From positions 1-16,122 of the forward strand of contig CAAEUM010000219.1 of assembly GCA_900759225.1 (NCBI GenBank): a DNA stretch of 16,122 nucleotides. Direction: 5' to 3'. Shown piece by piece: positions 15,849 through 16,122 of this stretch. Positions within the stretch are counted from its first letter, which is position 1, and every line of letters starts with the position of its first letter. A program made the translations under genes and the position numbers. The notes beneath the pieces were generated by a model. That model was not told the origin of the DNA, did no database searches, and saw nothing but the letters and a program-made list of their open reading frames with translations. Origin of the DNA: Lachnospiraceae bacterium (lineage in GTDB: Bacteria > Bacillota > Clostridia > Lachnospirales > Lachnospiraceae).

Positions 15849-15851
15849 TTG

Positions 15852-15880
15852 GTTTAAAAATTTAAACTAAATATAGTTTA
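15852..15880. promoter_or_regulatory. two interlocked palindromes, probable ArsR operator
   Basis: GTTTAAA-aa-TTTAAAC (15852-15867) and TAAACTA-aata-TAGTTTA (15863-15880) share the bases TAAAC. Both have perfect 7-bp arms. Together they cover the predicted -10 and transcription start of the adjacent ArsR-type gene. A/T-rich 12-2-12-like dyads over the promoter are typical for this family, so self-repression is likely but inferred. Confidence 0.7.
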
Positions 15881-15903
15881 CCATTGGCGGGGCGGGAGGT
15901 CAA
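15875..15903 (-). promoter_or_regulatory. promoter of the ArsR-like gene
   Basis: On the minus strand TTGACC (15903-15898) and TAAACT (15880-15875) are 17 bases apart, matching the consensus at five and four of six positions. The -10 box lies within the palindrome arms. Confidence 0.55.
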
Positions 15904-15916
15904 GGGGGATTTTGGC

Positions 15917-16122
15917 TTACACCGTAATCTCGATCAAATTCCCCTCAATCCCCAGTACACAGCTTTCATAATATCCGTCTCCTGTGTTTCTGGGGCCGCT
16001 GAGGATCTCGTAGCCGTCAGCTTTTAAGCGCTTTGTGAGAGTGTCAACCTGCTCTTTGCTGCCTGCAGAGAAGGCAATGTGGATGTAGCCAGTCTGGATC
16101 TGATGCTTGGGATTTTCTGCCA
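15917..16122 (-). CDS. VOC/glyoxalase-family protein, N-terminus outside the window
   Basis: The last 67 codons of a minus-strand gene whose start lies beyond 16122. The visible part reads [18 protein letters not shown], then [20 protein letters not shown] and ends [14 protein letters not shown]. This is the second beta-alpha-beta-beta-beta half of a vicinal oxygen chelate domain, with probable metal ligands His in YIHIAF and Glu in NLIEI. Family members include lactoylglutathione lyases, fosfomycin thiol transferases and dioxygenases; the fragment cannot separate them. The stop is 81 bases upstream of the ArsR-like start, with that gene's own promoter in between and no clear terminator. Confidence 0.85.
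   Translation of the reverse strand, partial: AENPKHQIQTGYIHIAFSAGSKEQVDTLTKRLKADGYEILSGPRNTGDGYYESCVLGIEGNLIEITV

Overview
The window looks like chromosomal DNA from a Gram-positive, low-to-moderate GC anaerobe of the Clostridia, most likely family Lachnospiraceae. The reasons are the gdpP-rplI-dnaB core cluster, strong AGGAGG-type ribosome binding sites, a VanR-type response regulator, and the style of the individual proteins. This placement is inferred from protein resemblance, not from a search. I see no rRNA, tRNA, CRISPR array, insertion sequence or prophage gene.

Positions 1-4200, plus strand: a conserved housekeeping block. It holds the C-terminal part of the c-di-AMP phosphodiesterase GdpP, ribosomal protein bL9 (rplI), the replicative helicase DnaB and a MerR-like HTH/coiled-coil protein. 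A hairpin followed by a T-run ends the block.

Positions 4200-9160, plus strand: a cell-envelope operon behind an extended -10 promoter. A putative lipoprotein with four peptidoglycan-binding repeats and a C-terminal NlpC/P60 peptidase is followed closely by an OmpR/VanR-type response regulator and a six-TM histidine kinase with a large external sensor region. A shared hairpin separates the kinase from the convergent genes to the right.

Positions 9160-11500, minus strand: a two-gene sugar operon (D-tagatose/psicose 3-epimerase-like TIM barrel plus an RpiB/LacAB-like isomerase lacking two usual histidines) with a clear promoter and a dyad next to the transcription start. Upstream of it is an unrelated APH-fold kinase gene with its own terminator.

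Positions 11600-14905, minus strand: glycogen/alpha-glucan genes. A cytoplasmic GH13 amylase-like enzyme is followed, one base after its stop, by the branching enzyme glgB. Both keep their catalytic triads.

Positions 15060-16122, minus strand: a small DUF2508-like protein, a long near-perfect hairpin, an ArsR-family repressor with a promoter overlapped by two interlocked palindromes, and the C-terminal end of a VOC/glyoxalase protein running off the window.

No clearly new multi-gene system stands out. The best leads are the variant RpiB-like enzyme and its regulated operon, the hydrolase/two-component operon with an unrecognised sensor domain, and the 49-nt hairpin at 15430-15478.
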